DNA from: Marinomonas shanghaiensis | GTDB lineage: Bacteria; Pseudomonadota; Gammaproteobacteria; Pseudomonadales; Marinomonadaceae | Length of the DNA stretch: 64,000 nt | Direction of reading: 5' to 3' | NCBI RefSeq assembly: GCF_003259175.1 | Contig: NZ_QGOK01000011.1 | Location: forward strand, 1-64,000 | In this document: in pieces, positions 35,703 through 44,793 of the stretch | Position numbering within the stretch: the first letter of the stretch is position 1 | Layout: each line of letters starts with the position of its first letter | The notes under the pieces: generated by a model | Databases searched by the model: none | Seen by the model: the letters and a program-made list of their open reading frames with translations, nothing else | Told to the model about the DNA's origin: nothing | Position numbers and translations under genes: made by a program

Positions 35703-36977
35703 TTAATCGTTTGCTTTGTCGAGAGTGTGTCGTTTTAGTAAGTCGGGAAACAAATACATCCATAAGCCAACAACGGCAATGGTGCCGACTCCGCCAATCA
35801 CAATGGCAGGAACTACGCCGAACCAAGCCGCAGTTACACCGGATTCAAATTCTCCTAACTGGTTGGAGCTGCCAATAAACACTGAGTTGGCTGCACTGAC
35901 TCGACCACGCATGTCATCGGGTGTTTCTAATTGCACAAGTGTTGAGCGGATCACGACGCTGATCATATCGGAAGAGCCCAAAAGAATCAGTGCCAGCATG
36001 GAAAGAATCAGGTTCTCAGATAAACCAAATAAGATGGTGGCGACGCCAAAAATAGCCACAGCAGCGAACATAATTTTGCCAACGCTGTGGGTCAAAGGAC
36101 GACGCGCCAAATATACTGACATCAGCAATGCACCAAGGGCGGGCGAACAACGTAATAATCCCAATCCCCATGGCCCAGTCTGAAGAATATCTTTTGCGAC
36201 AATTGGAAGAAGAGCGGTCGCTCCCCCCAATAGAACAGCGAACATATCGAGGGAAACAGATCCTAAAATCACTTTATTGCCACGAATAAAGCGTAGGCCT
36301 CCGAATAGATGATCTATGGTGATAGGGGACTTACTTTTTACCGTAAAGTTATAGTGTAAAAAGAACATAATGACGCAGGAGATTAAAAAGCAGCTCATGC
36401 TAGACAAATACAGTGTTGTTGGTCCTAACAGATATATAAGCCCTCCAAGCGCAGGGCCTGCGATAACCGATATTTCTCGCGCTGAGGCCATGGCACTGAT
36501 GGCGCGAGACAGTAGCTCGTTGGGGATAAGGTTTGGCAGAATCGCTTGGTTGGCTGGCATTTCAAAGGCTCTTGCGGTGCCAAGTAAGGCGGCGCACAGA
36601 TAAATCATTTCAGCTGAAATGGTCTCAGTCATGTTGCCGTAAGCCAGAATAGCAACGGTCATTGCCATGGTAAAACGCGTGCAAACACAGATGAGCCGGC
36701 GATTATATCGGTCAGCAACATGGCCTACGACTAGGGTTAATAGAAGCTGCGGCAAAAATTGACACAGTCCGACAAGGCCTAAGGCCATCGGGCTATTGGT
36801 TAAATCATACATCTGCCAGCCAATGCCGACACTGAGCATTTGAAAAGCGAAAGAAGACGCGATTTGACCAATCCAGAAGTGGACAAAATTAGGGTGTTTA
36901 AAAAGTGGTTGCATGTTGTTCTTTGATTTTTTTATGAAGAAAAATTTAACCATTTTTAAAAGCGACTTGATAGTCAT
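35703..36977 (-). CDS. MFS transporter (MFS_3/EntS-like)
   Basis: A 424-aa protein with twelve hydrophobic segments; FKHPNFVHFWIGQIASSFAFQM at the start and VGHVADRYNRRLICV at the A-motif are typical of the EntS-like MFS_3 group, many of which export siderophores or hydrophobic drugs. No siderophore gene is nearby. The first ATG (36977) has a weak AGAGAG upstream; starts at 36950 and 36914 are also possible and would remove a basic tail. The gene is divergent from the MFS gene at 37160. Confidence 0.8.
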   Translation of the reverse strand: MTIKSLLKMVKFFFIKKSKNNMQPLFKHPNFVHFWIGQIASSFAFQMLSVGIGWQMYDLTNSPMALGLVGLCQFLPQLLLTLVVGHVADRYNRRLICVCTRFTMAMTVAILAYGNMTETISAEMIYLCAALLGTARAFEMPANQAILPNLIPNELLSRAISAMASAREISVIAGPALGGLIYLLGPTTLYLSSMSCFLISCVIMFFLHYNFTVKSKSPITIDHLFGGLRFIRGNKVILGSVSLDMFAVLLGGATALLPIVAKDILQTGPWGLGLLRCSPALGALLMSVYLARRPLTHSVGKIMFAAVAIFGVATILFGLSENLILSMLALILLGSSDMISVVIRSTLVQLETPDDMRGRVSAANSVFIGSSNQLGEFESGVTAAWFGVVPAIVIGGVGTIAVVGLWMYLFPDLLKRHTLDKAND

Positions 36978-37159
36978 TATTTCTCTCTTTTTTATCTCTT
37001 TATTCTCATCCTTGAAAGCCTATCGAGAAAAGTGTGTTAGATTATGAGGCTATTTTTATCAGGACGATAATGCCCTCATTACCACATCGTTCACCGATGT
37101 TTGTCTGTTCGCTTGTTTTGTTTTTAGACTGAAAACTCATTTGATCATAAGGATTTACA

Positions 37160-38377
37160 TTGACACATTCTGATGCTCCTTTTTCTTTGCAGGAACGTTT
37201 GTCTCGCGTGTTGTTACTGTCTTGTTTAGTGGCGGTTGGCATTGGACAATCTTTTATATTTACCTCATTACCGCCGATTGGCCGTGAGATCGGATTGGCG
37301 GATGTACGAATTAGTACACTGATTACAGCGGGGGCTGCGACGTTTGTGGTGGCTGCGTTTTTATGGGGCGGTATTATTAATCGCATTGGCCGTATTCGCT
37401 CGGTGATTATTGGGATGGGGAGTTATGCCATTACCATTGCCTTGACAGGGTTTGTGTTACAAGAAGCACTGGCTCGTCAGCTATCAGCTGAACAAACGTA
37501 TTATTGTGTATTTGTACTACGGATTGTCTTTTCTCTGGGGATTGCGGGTGTATTGCCTTCTATTCAAACCTACTTGATTGCCCATACGGATATTAAGCAT
37601 CGCAGTTCAACTATCGCGATGATTGGTGCCTCTTTTAGTATTGGGATGATATTAGGCCCTGCGTTTGCTTCTTTATTAAGCAGTTTGGGACTGACGGCGC
37701 CTTTTTACATTATCGCGTTATTAGCGGGTTGCGCGGCGTTTGGGGTAGTGTTTTTTGTGAAAGATGCTAAGCATGTTCGTCAATTTAAAAAACCGCCAGT
37801 AATCAATTGGTTAACTCAGCCAGTTATGCCATTTTTATGTATGTCGTCGTTGTCTATTTTATCCATGACGGGGGTGCAGCAGATTATGGGCTTTTTAATC
37901 CAGGATAGGTTCCAGCTCAATGTTGCCGATACGACTCATCAGCTTGGATTTGCGATGATGACCATGTCTTGTTTTAGTATCCTCGTTCAAATGATTTTAG
38001 TACCACGATTTCAGTTGGGCGTTGTGGCGCTCATGTTTTTTGGTGTTAGCGTCGGTGTGCTTGCTCAGCTGGCGTTTATTTTCTTAGATTCTTACGTGGG
38101 TATATTGTTTGCGATGGGCTTGTTTGGTGCTGGTTTTGGTTTCTTGTTCCCAGGTATTGTGACAGCGCAAACTTTGTTGGTAAAAGACAGTCAGCAAAGC
38201 CGTTTAGCAAGTATCAATGCGTCAATGCAGGGACTTGGTGCCGCATTAGGTCCTGTTATTCTGGCGTCTTTGTATCAATTAGGGCAATTGGTTCCGTTTT
38301 TCGCCTTGATGTTTAGTTTGATCTTTATGTTGGGCGCTTTTATTTACTGTCGCGCGAAATTAAAGCCGATTTTTTAG
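37160..38377 (+). CDS. MFS transporter (drug-efflux-like)
   Basis: A 405-aa protein with twelve hydrophobic segments. WGGIINRIGRIRSVIIG carries the A-motif and IGASFSIGMILGPAFASLL the motif-C signature of proton antiporters, so it is more likely an exporter than an importer. The start is TTG with AAGGA 6 nt upstream. It is the third unrelated MFS gene in a row; the shared 182-bp gap with the divergent MFS gene holds no obvious operator. Confidence 0.82.
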   Translation: MTHSDAPFSLQERLSRVLLLSCLVAVGIGQSFIFTSLPPIGREIGLADVRISTLITAGAATFVVAAFLWGGIINRIGRIRSVIIGMGSYAITIALTGFVLQEALARQLSAEQTYYCVFVLRIVFSLGIAGVLPSIQTYLIAHTDIKHRSSTIAMIGASFSIGMILGPAFASLLSSLGLTAPFYIIALLAGCAAFGVVFFVKDAKHVRQFKKPPVINWLTQPVMPFLCMSSLSILSMTGVQQIMGFLIQDRFQLNVADTTHQLGFAMMTMSCFSILVQMILVPRFQLGVVALMFFGVSVGVLAQLAFIFLDSYVGILFAMGLFGAGFGFLFPGIVTAQTLLVKDSQQSRLASINASMQGLGAALGPVILASLYQLGQLVPFFALMFSLIFMLGAFIYCRAKLKPIF

Positions 38378-38398
38378 CATAGATGACTCCGGTTTATG

Positions 38399-39322
38399 TT
38401 ACGAATGAAGCTTGTTTTGGGCTACTTGGCGAGGCGATAGGCCAAAGTGTTGATGAAAGCGCCGACTAAAGTGACTTAAGCTGGCGTAACCTAACTCATA
38501 GCTGACTTCGGTGACAGAGCGCTTCTCTTGCAAGCGTTGGTAAGCTCGGCTCATACGTCGTTGATGCTGATACTCGACAGGGCTGCAGCCTAGCTGACGT
38601 TTGAAGCTGTCAAAGAAGCGGCTGCGACTCATGCAGGCCATTTTAGCCAATTGATTGATGTCTAAGGGGTGGGCGAGGTGTTGTTCTATCCATTGAATGA
38701 CACAGGTTAGGCCATTTGCATCGGGTGCATGTCTTGTAAAGCGCAATAGGGCGTCTCTACCGTGATGTCTTAGAATTCGCGTGACTAATTCACTGACACC
38801 AAAGTCAACCAGTAAATCTCGATCTGGGTCATTGCGAAGAAAATCACTGCTGAGCCTGTCGATGACTTGTTGTGTCGCTTGAGTGTGCAAGGTATGCAGG
38901 TGTTGATTTGGATCTAATGCAATACCAGAGGGTAAGGACTCCACCATGATATCATTCATACGATCACAAATTTGTGCGACTCTTTCTTGTGAAATGGCAA
39001 TGGTAAGGCAAGTGGTTGGGTTGTGATATTGGGCTTCGGGAAAGTCAATAAACACTTCTTCTTTAGGAGCCAATATAAAAGATTCATGAGGCAGAAAAGG
39101 GATATTGTCACCGTGCTTGGTGTGCATGACTTTGGCGCCCGTGACCATGCCACAATACAGCAGCGAATCGGCCTTTAAGCTGACTTTTTGGGCTTGTTCA
39201 TAGGTATCGTAAATGCTGAGCTCAGAGTGTGGGCCAGCGAAACAAACGCGATTTTCGACCAGCTGAATGGGCGCGCGCTTGTGTTTTAATAACGCTTTTT
39301 CTGTCGAGATTGAGCGACTCAT
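38399..39322 (-). CDS. AraC-family transcriptional activator
   Basis: A 307-aa regulator with an N-terminal effector-binding region and a C-terminal double helix-turn-helix (DINQLAKMACMSRSRFFDSF and SVTEVSYELGYASLSHFSRRFHQHFG), the AraC/XylS signature. It is divergent from the aldehyde dehydrogenase gene and separated from it by 229 bp, so it most likely activates that gene in response to an alcohol or aldehyde. The ATG at 39322 has AGAGG 7 nt upstream; GTG at 39328 is less likely. Confidence 0.85.
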   Translation of the reverse strand: MSRSISTEKALLKHKRAPIQLVENRVCFAGPHSELSIYDTYEQAQKVSLKADSLLYCGMVTGAKVMHTKHGDNIPFLPHESFILAPKEEVFIDFPEAQYHNPTTCLTIAISQERVAQICDRMNDIMVESLPSGIALDPNQHLHTLHTQATQQVIDRLSSDFLRNDPDRDLLVDFGVSELVTRILRHHGRDALLRFTRHAPDANGLTCVIQWIEQHLAHPLDINQLAKMACMSRSRFFDSFKRQLGCSPVEYQHQRRMSRAYQRLQEKRSVTEVSYELGYASLSHFSRRFHQHFGLSPRQVAQNKLHS

Positions 39323-39551
39323 TAACACACCTCTTTTGTCTTAATATTTTTATTTTAATCGCGTGGCGTGGTGAATTTTCTGTCTCTCATCATCGCTCTT
39401 GCTTTCCCATGGGTCAATACAAAAGCAAAACAGAAATGGATCGCGAGACAAGTTTCATGGACTCACAGGCAAGTTTTCTTCTCACTTTCTTTCTACTCTT
39501 TATATCAATGTTAAAACCTGACATAAAAACAACAAGAATGGAGAAGCTTTT

Positions 39552-41069
39552 ATGATCTACGCTCAACCTGGCACGAACGGCAGCCTTATTACCTTTGAGG
39601 CTCAGTATGGCAATTTCATTGGTGGTCAATGGGTTGCTCCGGTAAAGGGACAATACTTTGATAATATTAGCCCAGTAAATGGCGAAGTTTTTTGCCGTAT
39701 TCCTCGTTCTACTGAAGAAGATATTAACCTTGCTTTAGATGCAGCGCATGCGGCCCGTGCGGCTTGGGGAAAAACGTCTGTTACCAATCGTTCTAATATA
39801 TTGCTGAAAATTGCCGACCGTATTGAACAAAATCTAGAAGCCCTGGCGGTGGCGGAAACATGGGACAATGGTAAAGCGGTTCGCGAAACCTTAAACGCAG
39901 ATATTCCTTTGGCTGCCGATCATTTCCGTTATTTTGCTGGTTGCTTGCGCGCACAAGAAGGCAGCACCGCAGAATTAGATGAGCATACTGTGGCGTATCA
40001 TTTCCATGAGCCATTAGGGGTCGTGGGTCAAATTATTCCTTGGAACTTTCCAATCTTGATGGCTGCATGGAAATTGGCTCCAGCGCTTGCTGCAGGAAAC
40101 TGTGTCGTATTAAAACCCGCAGAACAAACGCCAGCGTCTATTCTGGAGCTGGTCAAAGTCATTCAAGACTTATTACCCCCAGGCGTGCTGAATATTGTCA
40201 ATGGCTACGGCAAAGAAGCTGGGGAAGCGCTGGCAACCAGCAAACGCATTGCCAAAATTGCGTTTACCGGATCGACTCCAGTTGGTTCACATATTTTGAA
40301 ATGTGCAGCTGAGAATATTATTCCTTCTACTGTTGAGTTAGGTGGTAAATCCCCCAATATCTACTTTGCTGATGTGATGAAGCAAGAAGACGCTTTTATC
40401 AGTAAATGCGTTGAAGGTCTGGTCTTGGCTTTCTTTAACCAAGGTGAAGTGTGTACTTGTCCGTCTCGTGCTTTAATTCATGAGTCTATTTACGATGATT
40501 TCATGGCATTGGTGATTGAGCGTACGAAAACCATCAAACGTGGCAATCCTCTGGATACCGATGTGCAAGTGGGCGCTCAGGCATCTAAGCAGCAGTTCGA
40601 TAAAATCATGAGCTACATCGATATTGGTAAAAAAGAAGGTGCAGAACTGCTGATCGGCGGTGGTATCGAATCGGTTGATGGATTGGATAAAGGTTTTTAT
40701 GTTCAACCGACCTTGTTCAAAGGTTCCAATGCCATGCGTATTTTCCAAGAAGAAATTTTTGGGCCAGTCGTGAGTGTAACGACCTTTAAAGATGAGGCGG
40801 AAGCGCTGGCGATCGCCAACGACAGCGAGTTTGGCTTGGGGGCTGGTGTTTGGACCAGAGACACTAATTTAGCCTATCGTATGGGGCGTAACCTCGAAGC
40901 CGGTCGTGTCTGGATGAACTGTTACCATCAGTATCCTGCTCATGCCGCATTTGGGGGGTATAAAAAATCTGGTGTTGGTCGTGAAACCCACAAGATTGCC
41001 TTAGAGCATTATCAGCAAACAAAAAACATGCTGGTAAGCTATGATATTAATCCGCTTGGGTTCTTTTGA
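39552..41069 (+). CDS. Aldehyde dehydrogenase, AldB/ExaC type
   Basis: A 505-aa NAD-dependent dehydrogenase. [20 protein letters not shown] holds the coenzyme-binding Asn, [14 protein letters not shown] the general-base Glu, and [16 protein letters not shown] the catalytic Cys; the Cys-Thr-Cys run and the C-terminal [23 protein letters not shown] are typical of the AldB/ExaC/AcoD branch that oxidises acetaldehyde and other short aldehydes from ethanol or diol breakdown. GGAG lies upstream of the ATG. It is followed by a terminator and is probably controlled by the divergent AraC protein. Confidence 0.9.
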   Translation: MIYAQPGTNGSLITFEAQYGNFIGGQWVAPVKGQYFDNISPVNGEVFCRIPRSTEEDINLALDAAHAARAAWGKTSVTNRSNILLKIADRIEQNLEALAVAETWDNGKAVRETLNADIPLAADHFRYFAGCLRAQEGSTAELDEHTVAYHFHEPLGVVGQIIPWNFPILMAAWKLAPALAAGNCVVLKPAEQTPASILELVKVIQDLLPPGVLNIVNGYGKEAGEALATSKRIAKIAFTGSTPVGSHILKCAAENIIPSTVELGGKSPNIYFADVMKQEDAFISKCVEGLVLAFFNQGEVCTCPSRALIHESIYDDFMALVIERTKTIKRGNPLDTDVQVGAQASKQQFDKIMSYIDIGKKEGAELLIGGGIESVDGLDKGFYVQPTLFKGSNAMRIFQEEIFGPVVSVTTFKDEAEALAIANDSEFGLGAGVWTRDTNLAYRMGRNLEAGRVWMNCYHQYPAHAAFGGYKKSGVGRETHKIALEHYQQTKNMLVSYDINPLGFF

Positions 41070-41097
41070 TTTAACATAAAAAGTTTATGACAAAACG

Positions 41098-41133
41098 AAA
41101 AGCCAGAAGATCAGATCGGTCTTTTGGCTTTTT
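41098..41133 (+). terminator. Terminator of the aldehyde dehydrogenase gene
   Basis: AAAAGCCA and TGGCTTTT pair around an imperfect inner stem (AAGA against TCTT), ending in a T-run. Confidence 0.75.
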
Positions 41134-41234
41134 ACTGAATATCCATTCTTTACGTTTGCAGACTCTTACGACTCTCGAAGCGCCAAAAAATTGCCTTTTT
41201 CCGAATAGACACACCAATATACGGCGGCACCTCT

Positions 41235-41268
41235 GTTTCCTATTGGAAACTTTGTATCATAAGTGATA
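41235..41268. promoter_or_regulatory. Two adjacent short palindromes upstream of L-serine dehydratase
   Basis: GTTTCC-TATT-GGAAAC (41235-41250) and TATCA-TAAG-TGATA (41255-41268) stand side by side 80-115 bp before the start codon, with TTTATAGT (from 41276) as a possible -10. They may be operator sites; no regulator is identified. Confidence 0.35.
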
Positions 41269-41348
41269 ATTTCGCTTTATAGTGATCAGGTATTTTGTAC
41301 AGTGAACCTTAATGATTTTATCGGTATGTGTCGACAGAGGAAACGGCT

Positions 41349-42731
41349 ATGGCAATCAGTTTATTCGATCTTTTTAAAGTGGGCATTGGTCCTTCAAGTT
41401 CGCACACGGTTGGGCCCATGATCGCGGCGAATCAGTTTGCTCATCAATTAAAAGATCGCCATTTGCTGTCACAAGTTCGACGTTTGAAAGTGGATTTATA
41501 TGGGTCCCTCGGTGCCACGGGAAAAGGCCATGGTACGGGTACGGCCGTTCTTATGGGCCTAGAGGGGGAGCTACCAGATCGAATTGATCCAAGTCGAGTC
41601 AATGAGCGTGTTGCCCAAATAGAAGCGTCCTCACAACTGAAGGTATTGTCGCAGCAGAGTATTCACATTGATGTCGCGACCGATTTAATTTATCACCGCA
41701 TTGATCGTTTGGACTTTCATGCCAATGGCATGGTTTTGGTCGCCTTTGATGCAGATAACCAAGTGATTAATCAAGCCACTTTTTATTCGGTTGGTGGTGG
41801 CTTTATTGTACAAGAAGATGAACAAGGCAAGGTGTCAATTGTCGAAGATACAACGGAGTTACCCCATGTGTTTCACGATGCAGAGACCTTAATTACACTT
41901 TGTCGAGCACAAGACAAAAGTATTGCGCAAATCATGATGGAAAATGAGAAAACATGGCGTACGGAAGAAGAGATTAGACAGGGTATTCTTTCGATTTGGG
42001 CGGTAATGAGGGAGTGCGTACAGCAAGGCATTCGTAACGAAGGTATTTTGCCGGGTGGCTTAAAAGTGAAGCGTAGAGCCGCCAGCCTGTATCGAGATCT
42101 CACCAGTAAGACACGTATGGACATGATTACACCGTCTCTAGGCGCAATGGATTGGGTGAATCTGTACGCCCTTGCCGTGAACGAAGAAAACGCGGCAGGC
42201 GGACGAGTCGTCACGGCACCAACGAATGGCGCAGCAGGGATCATTCCGGCGGTGTTGCATTATTACTGGGAGTTTTGCCCTCGTTCTAGTGAAGCGGGTG
42301 TGGTTGACTTTTTTCTAACGGCTGCTGCGATTGGTTTATTGTTTAAAGAAAATGCTTCTATCTCTGGGGCAGAGGTTGGTTGTCAGGGCGAAGTGGGATC
42401 GGCATGTGCGATGGCCGCGGCAGGATTGGCTGCAGCAACTGGCGGTTCTCCAGAGCAGATTGAAAATGCTGCGGAAATAGGCATGGAGCATAATTTAGGC
42501 TTAACGTGCGACCCTATTGGTGGTTTAGTGCAAGTGCCTTGTATTGAACGTAACGCGATGGCATCGATCAAAGCAATTAACTCCGCGAGTATGGCACTTC
42601 GTGGCGACGGTACTCATTACGTTTCTCTCGACAAGGTGATTCGTACCATGCGAGATACAGGGAGAGATATGAACGATAAGTACAAAGAAACCTCACGTGG
42701 AGGGTTAGCAGTTAATGTTATCGAGTGCTAA
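41349..42731 (+). CDS. sdaA: L-serine ammonia-lyase (iron-sulfur type)
   Basis: A 460-aa enzyme that deaminates L-serine to pyruvate and ammonia. ISLFDLFKVGIGPSSSHTVGPM at the start and the serine-binding SSSHT are diagnostic of the single-chain [4Fe-4S] serine dehydratases; cysteines in EVGCQGEVGSACAMAA, GLTCDPIGGLVQVPCIERN supply the cluster ligands. The ATG at 41349 has GAGG 8 nt upstream; the frame is open seven codons further. sdaA and sdaB paralogues cannot be separated here. A terminator follows. Confidence 0.92.
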   Translation: MAISLFDLFKVGIGPSSSHTVGPMIAANQFAHQLKDRHLLSQVRRLKVDLYGSLGATGKGHGTGTAVLMGLEGELPDRIDPSRVNERVAQIEASSQLKVLSQQSIHIDVATDLIYHRIDRLDFHANGMVLVAFDADNQVINQATFYSVGGGFIVQEDEQGKVSIVEDTTELPHVFHDAETLITLCRAQDKSIAQIMMENEKTWRTEEEIRQGILSIWAVMRECVQQGIRNEGILPGGLKVKRRAASLYRDLTSKTRMDMITPSLGAMDWVNLYALAVNEENAAGGRVVTAPTNGAAGIIPAVLHYYWEFCPRSSEAGVVDFFLTAAAIGLLFKENASISGAEVGCQGEVGSACAMAAAGLAAATGGSPEQIENAAEIGMEHNLGLTCDPIGGLVQVPCIERNAMASIKAINSASMALRGDGTHYVSLDKVIRTMRDTGRDMNDKYKETSRGGLAVNVIEC

Positions 42732-42800
42732 TACACTGGCATTGTGTTTAAAAAAGGCCTTGTAATAAAACGGTCATATTTGTGTAGTATTTTTGTCATC

Positions 42801-42825
42801 AGTGCCTTTCGAGGCACTTTTTTTT
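42801..42825 (+). terminator. sdaA terminator
   Basis: AGTGCCT, tetraloop TTCG, AGGCACT followed by T residues to 42825: a compact, strong intrinsic terminator. Confidence 0.92.
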
Positions 42826-42917
42826 GTCCTTTTTAGACTTGTCTAAGCAAAAGGTATAGGGGTTTTTATCTGCACGAACCCAGTGTAGAATGACGCCGAA
42901 TTGATAGTTTACAGATA

Positions 42918-42947
42918 TATGACAGACATATTGTATTTGCTGTCATA
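42918..42947. promoter_or_regulatory. Inverted repeat ahead of the phosphate transporter gene
   Basis: TATGACAG (42918-42925) and CTGTCATA (42940-42947) are exact reverse complements with centres 22 bp apart. Each contains a PhoB half-site sequence (CTGTCAT), but in opposed rather than tandem orientation. TAGGAT at 42962-42967 could be the -10 box downstream. Confidence 0.45.
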
Positions 42948-42976
42948 AGCAAGATGTTCGATAGGATGAATTGAGA

Positions 42977-43052
42977 GCCAAATTTATAACTGTGCCCGGA
43001 AGGCACCTTGTTGAATAATCTAGGTTTTATCCTAGTTTATCAAGAGTTTGGC
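42977..43052 (+). ncRNA. Candidate structured 5' leader (three-helix junction) of the PiT gene
   Basis: Three helices can be drawn. P1: GCCAAA (42977-42982) with TTTGGC (43047-43052). P2: GTGCC-CGGAA-GGCAC (42992-43006). P3: CTTG (43007-43010) with CAAG (43041-43044), ATAA (43015-43018) with TTAT (43037-43040), and CTAGG (43020-43024) with CCTAG (43031-43035) closed by TTTTAT. P2 and P3 abut directly. If TAGGAT (42962-42967) is the -10 box, transcription would start just before P1. The start codon is 28 nt after P1. I do not recognise a known riboswitch class. Confidence 0.5.
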
Positions 43053-43080
43053 ATAGATTAATCACAAATGAAGAGCCCAT

Positions 43081-44655
43081 ATGGATCTTACAAATAACCC
43101 GAAAGAAGAATCCACTTTACTGAGTGGCCATGAGTTTATTCGAGTATTGATCGCTTTAGCGTTTGTCTTAGCGTCTGGTTTTTATGCTACCAACAATGGT
43201 ATAGGTGTTTCTAACCTGTCTATATTAGCCATTGCAGCTGCAATTGGTGCCTACATGGCCGTCAACATTGGTGCCAATGATGTAGCAAACAACGTCGGGC
43301 CTGCTGTAGGCTCAAAAGCCCTATCGATGACTGGCGCGATTTTGATCGCGGCGGTATTTGAAGCCGCTGGTGCTTTGATCGCTGGTGGTACAGTGGTTGG
43401 TACGATTAAAAATGGCATCATCAATCCTAATTCAATTGGTAATGCGGAAACCTTTATTTGGGTGATGATGGCGGCTTTGCTTGCCGGCGCGATTTGGCTC
43501 AATTTAGCAACGTATCTTGGCGCACCAGTGTCGACAACGCATTCGATTGTGGGTGGCGTATTAGGCGGTGGCATTGCCGCAGGCGGTTGGGATATTGCGA
43601 ACTGGGATAAAATGATTGCGATTGTAGCCAGTTGGGTGATTTCGCCTCTTATGGGCGGCATCATTGCGGCGCTGTTCCTTATGTACATAAAACGCTCTAT
43701 TACCTACAAAAGCGATATGATTGATGCGGCGAGAAAAGTCGTTCCTCTATTGGTTGGTATTATGGTGTGGTCTTTTTCTACTTACTTGATTTTAAAAGGA
43801 TTAAGTAAGCTATGGAAAATGGACTTTACCACTGCGGCCATTGTTGCTTTTGCTATCGCATTGACTGTTTACTTTATTGTTCGTCCCATCGTTGATAAGG
43901 CTGCAGCGTCATTGGCTAATGATAAAGATGCTGTAAATAGCCTATTTACTATTCCGTTAATTGTGTCTGCAGCTTTATTGAGCTTTGCTCATGGGGCCAA
44001 CGATGTTGCCAATGCGATAGGGCCTTTGGCTGCTATTAATGATGCCTTGTTGACTGGCGCTGTGTCCGGTTCAGCTGCTATACCTCTATGGATTATGATG
44101 GTGGGTGGTATTGGTATTGCGGTTGGTTTAGCATTATTTGGTCCAAAATTGATCAAAACGGTGGGGTCTGAAATTACCGAATTGGATAAAACCAGAGCAT
44201 TTTGCGTCGCGATGGCCGCCGCTATTACGGTAATTGTTGCCTCTCAGCTTGGTTTGCCTGTCAGCTCTACCCACATTGCGGTAGGTGGTATTTTTGGCGT
44301 AGGCTTTTTACGTGAATATTTGAAACAATCTTATGAGAAAAAATTGGCCTCTATTATTTCTCATTCTGCATCAGCAGGTCACAACGGTGAACAAACAAAA
44401 GAGTTTGTAAAACGTTTTAAATTAGCGGATGTGGAAGAAAAACGCGTTATTCTGAAAGAGTTGAAAGCAGCACAGGCGTCGTCCCCGATTTCTTCGCAAG
44501 AGCGTAAAGGATTGAAAAAAGCGACGAAGAAAGAATTGGTTAAGCGTTCTGCCTTGTTACGCATTGCGGCGGCATGGGTGATTACAGTGCCTGCTTCCGC
44601 TTTACTTTCAGCATTGATTTTTTATATGTTGCTTGGTTTTTCTGTCTCACGATAA
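43081..44655 (+). CDS. pit: PiT-family inorganic phosphate transporter
   Basis: A 524-aa inner-membrane symporter. Two PiT repeats are complete: GANDVANNVGPAVGSKALS with GAPVSTTHSIVGGVLGGG in the N-terminal half, and GANDVANAIGPLAAI with GLPVSSTHIAVGGIFGVGFLREYL in the C-terminal half. Between and after them are charged cytoplasmic stretches (KEFVKRFKLADVEEKRVILKE). It imports phosphate, probably as a metal-phosphate complex with protons or sodium. AAGAG is the ribosome-binding site. The leader at 42977-43052 may control it. A terminator follows. Confidence 0.93.
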   Translation: MDLTNNPKEESTLLSGHEFIRVLIALAFVLASGFYATNNGIGVSNLSILAIAAAIGAYMAVNIGANDVANNVGPAVGSKALSMTGAILIAAVFEAAGALIAGGTVVGTIKNGIINPNSIGNAETFIWVMMAALLAGAIWLNLATYLGAPVSTTHSIVGGVLGGGIAAGGWDIANWDKMIAIVASWVISPLMGGIIAALFLMYIKRSITYKSDMIDAARKVVPLLVGIMVWSFSTYLILKGLSKLWKMDFTTAAIVAFAIALTVYFIVRPIVDKAAASLANDKDAVNSLFTIPLIVSAALLSFAHGANDVANAIGPLAAINDALLTGAVSGSAAIPLWIMMVGGIGIAVGLALFGPKLIKTVGSEITELDKTRAFCVAMAAAITVIVASQLGLPVSSTHIAVGGIFGVGFLREYLKQSYEKKLASIISHSASAGHNGEQTKEFVKRFKLADVEEKRVILKELKAAQASSPISSQERKGLKKATKKELVKRSALLRIAAAWVITVPASALLSALIFYMLLGFSVSR

Positions 44656-44673
44656 TTAATGTGTGAATGGAAC

Positions 44674-44704
44674 AAAAAAGATCAGTTTATCTGGTCTTTT
44701 TTTG
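44674..44704 (+). terminator. pit terminator
   Basis: AAAAAAGATCAG, loop TTTAT, CTGGTCTTTTTTT; the stem includes one G-T pair. Confidence 0.8.
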
Positions 44705-44793
44705 TTTTTATCGAACTGTCTGTGTTATATAGATAGATTATGTGTGTCGTGTGTCTTCATACTTGTTTTACTGTCTTGGGTAACTATCAATAA

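Noticed and set aside
39229..39555. 108-codon plus-strand frame in the araC/aldehyde dehydrogenase gap
   Set aside because: It starts inside the AraC gene, has no family resemblance and overlaps the probable regulatory region.
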